DNA of 64,000 nt, from contig JAWUZG010000173.1 of NCBI GenBank assembly GCA_036785705.1, positions 4,635,001 through 4,699,000 of the forward strand. The letters run 5' to 3'. A program made the translations under genes and the position numbers. The notes beneath the pieces were generated by a model, which was given only the letters and a program-made list of their open reading frames with translations, was not told the DNA's origin and searched no databases. Of the stretch, positions 62,033 to 64,000 are shown piece after piece; position 1 is the first letter of the stretch, and each line of letters opens with the position of its first letter. The DNA comes from Acanthornis magna (Eukaryota > Chordata > Aves > Passeriformes > Acanthizidae).

Positions 62033-64000
62033 TTTCTTCAAAAAATCTGCCAGCTTTAAGTCGACAATCTGTCCAGTTTATAGAAGACAAGATATTTGGA
62101 ATAAGTATCAAATTTTGGAGGACATTGCTGCAGCTTCAGGAGCAACACTGGAGAAGGACTTGTGCGTTGTTTGGGAAGTATTTGCCCTCCCTCAGCAAAG
62201 CATAAGGGAAAACAAAAAAGTGCTTTTGAGAAGAAGACTTGGGAACAATAAGATTGGTATTCCCAGCAAATAAAATACAGGTAAATACAACAGCTCCATC
62301 AGTAAAATGGAGTTGGTGGCAGGAGGCCTGTTTGTTTGAGGCAATGAGTTTGTATTTAAGAGAAGAGTGCTAGTAAAGCTTATCTGCAGCACTTTGCTGT
62401 GAAGGGAATGGCAGCAGTCGATGTGAAATTGTATGAAAATGTATGTGAGAATTTTTAGTAAATTCTTTGGGGCATTTGCCCAAATTTAGTCACAGCTAAA
62501 AATCTTTACTCCCGCTTTATTAGTTTAAAGCTGTGATGGAAACTCAAAGTGACAGCGCTGTCAACACACTGAGACATAATGCTACAGAGCCCTGTGCTTC
62601 CGGGCCAGCAAACAAAACATCAGCTTCCAAGTGAAAAGGCATCAAAATAGGGGAAAAAAGCAACTGTGTGCAGTGCATTATCACCATATAATGCCATAAA
62701 GTAGAACAGCACATTTACTAAGGAAAGCAGGGGCAGGAGTGCACGTGTAGGGAGATTCTGTTCATAATAGTGCCATAATCAGGAGTCTAATTTATTTATC
62801 TCTAAATTTGCATGATGATGGGATTGACTATTGGTAGTAGCCTGCTCTTAGTCTGAATGACTGTAAAGAAGAAAGAACTTCCCTCTTTTATACACACATA
62901 CATAAAACAAAGTGAGAAAACCATGAAGGAAAGACCTAGTGTGTACTTCTTACACACAAAAGCAAGCAAGACAAGATGAAAAGGCTTTACAATTATATTT
63001 AATGCTGTAACAGCTCTGTTCCTGCATCATAACTCCATTAAACTCAACAACTGAAAGGACACAAAGAAGCTGGGTCTCTTTCTTTTCTGCTGAAACTCGG
63101 ACCTTTCACACCTTCCAAGGCTGTTCTCAGGCAATAGTGTGTAGATTTACCTGCAGAGCAGGCAGCACCTTCAGCCTCACTTTGTGTGAAAACTCAGGAG
63201 GAAACTGCAAAATGAATGAACAGGGCCATGGTAAACATTGCATTTCCTCCTTCAATCTGCTCCAGTCAAGTCTCCACAGCAGCCTCTGTCTCTACGGTTG
63301 AAAATGTTGGTGGGAAAGAGGGTGGGGACTGGAAAAGAAATAACGCAGAATGGGCACAGCTCATGTGGCTTCATGCCAGTGGCCAAACCCCATGGGCTTT
63401 AGACTTTTCACAGGTGCACTTCAAATGGAACATTCAATGTTATTAGAGAGGGACAGTGAGTGAAAATGTTCTTAGTGACACAAACATATAAAGAGATAAC
63501 AGTATTTCTTCAAGATCTACACGGCTTCTGTAAAATTCCTCTAGTGTCGCTTGACACAGGAGGGCTTGTTAACCTGTGGTGCAAGACAGTTCTCTGGAAA
63601 TAGGAATGGAGACTTGAAATTTTTCCATTAATTTGACAAAAGACCAAATCTACTCCCATCTGAAGACACAAACCGGTTTTGCTGCCACTCACACATGCAT
63701 GGACACATACAATCTTGATCGACAACTTGATATCATAAAGTTTCCTTGTTACTGCCATTAATATGTGACTATTTTTACTACTGCAGATAACTACTCTATT
63801 TTTAATAATTCTGCAAGAAAGACCTTTAAAAAAGACCAAGGTACTGAACTAAGAGATTAAAAAACCCCACAGAACAGCACAGAAGAGGAGAGCACAATTA
63901 AAGAGCTTTAAGACTAAATGGAAGCGCTAATCTGTGTATATTGGGAGAATTACAGCCACAGAATAAGTTGTCATACAGAGCACTAAATATGCCAAATCCC
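62033..64000. other. Unique non-coding DNA; possible conserved element
   Basis: 62510-62860 is low in simple repeat and mixed in composition, and could be a conserved non-coding element. ORFs at 61941-62273 and 63510-63839 show no domain that I recognise. Confidence 0.4.

Noticed and set aside
62033..62273. Protein-like translation following the T/G tract
   Set aside because: No domain recognised, and the ORF begins inside low-complexity DNA.
1..64000. CRISPR arrays, operons, phage or insertion-sequence features
   Set aside because: All tandem arrays have units of 18 bp or less without spacers, and the sequence is vertebrate in its repeat content.
1..64000. tRNA, rRNA or snRNA genes
   Set aside because: No intact A/B-box pair with cloverleaf potential or snRNA motif was seen; tRNA-like similarity was limited to SINE relics.

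Overview
This window is vertebrate nuclear DNA, almost certainly from a bird and probably a songbird. The case for a bird is the repeat content. It has several copies of the CR1 LINE carrying the avian 3' end, some ending in the ATTCTATG-type tail. It has two ERV long terminal repeats of types I know from bird genomes, and fossil MIR/CORE-SINE and ancestral CR1/L3-like pieces shared across amniotes. The sequence is AT-rich, and no bacterial gene organisation is visible.

I find no protein-coding exon, RNA gene or CpG-island promoter that I can defend. Open reading frames are short, have no recognisable domains, or run through simple repeats or CR1 copies. The window therefore reads as a gene desert or a very large intron. 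The nearest thing to a gene is a degenerate C2H2 zinc-finger remnant near 16.6 kb, with a clear helix and linker signature (KHQRIH) but a lost cysteine and stops close by.

Layout. 0-6 kb: an ancient CR1/L3 fragment, a G-rich minisatellite running into a (GGGAAA)n array, a longer ancient CR1/L3 reverse-transcriptase relic, and a younger CR1 3' end. 6-17 kb: mostly unique AT-rich DNA with weak SINE relics, one internally deleted CR1, a G14 run beside a GC-richer island, and the zinc-finger relic. 17-31 kb: a 242-nt pure polypurine tract, one CR1 on the minus strand, and short ATT and GA repeats. 31-38 kb: a solo ERVL-like LTR with intact 5-bp target duplications, a palindromic ATCT/GATA array, a MIR relic, and a (GAA)n array. 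38-46 kb: very AT-rich DNA with strand-asymmetric A/C tracts, then a clear MIR. 46-56 kb: two CR1 ends (one has grown a pentanucleotide array from its tail), several microsatellites, and a second, older LTR. 56-64 kb: a small inverted-repeat structure, a long minus-strand CR1 with a rearrangement, and unique sequence.

There are no genes to combine into a pathway. The interest lies in DNA structure (triplex-, G4- and cruciform-capable repeats) and in the fossil record of repeats. I did not find a new biological system. All repeat family names come from recalled consensus sequence, not from a database search.
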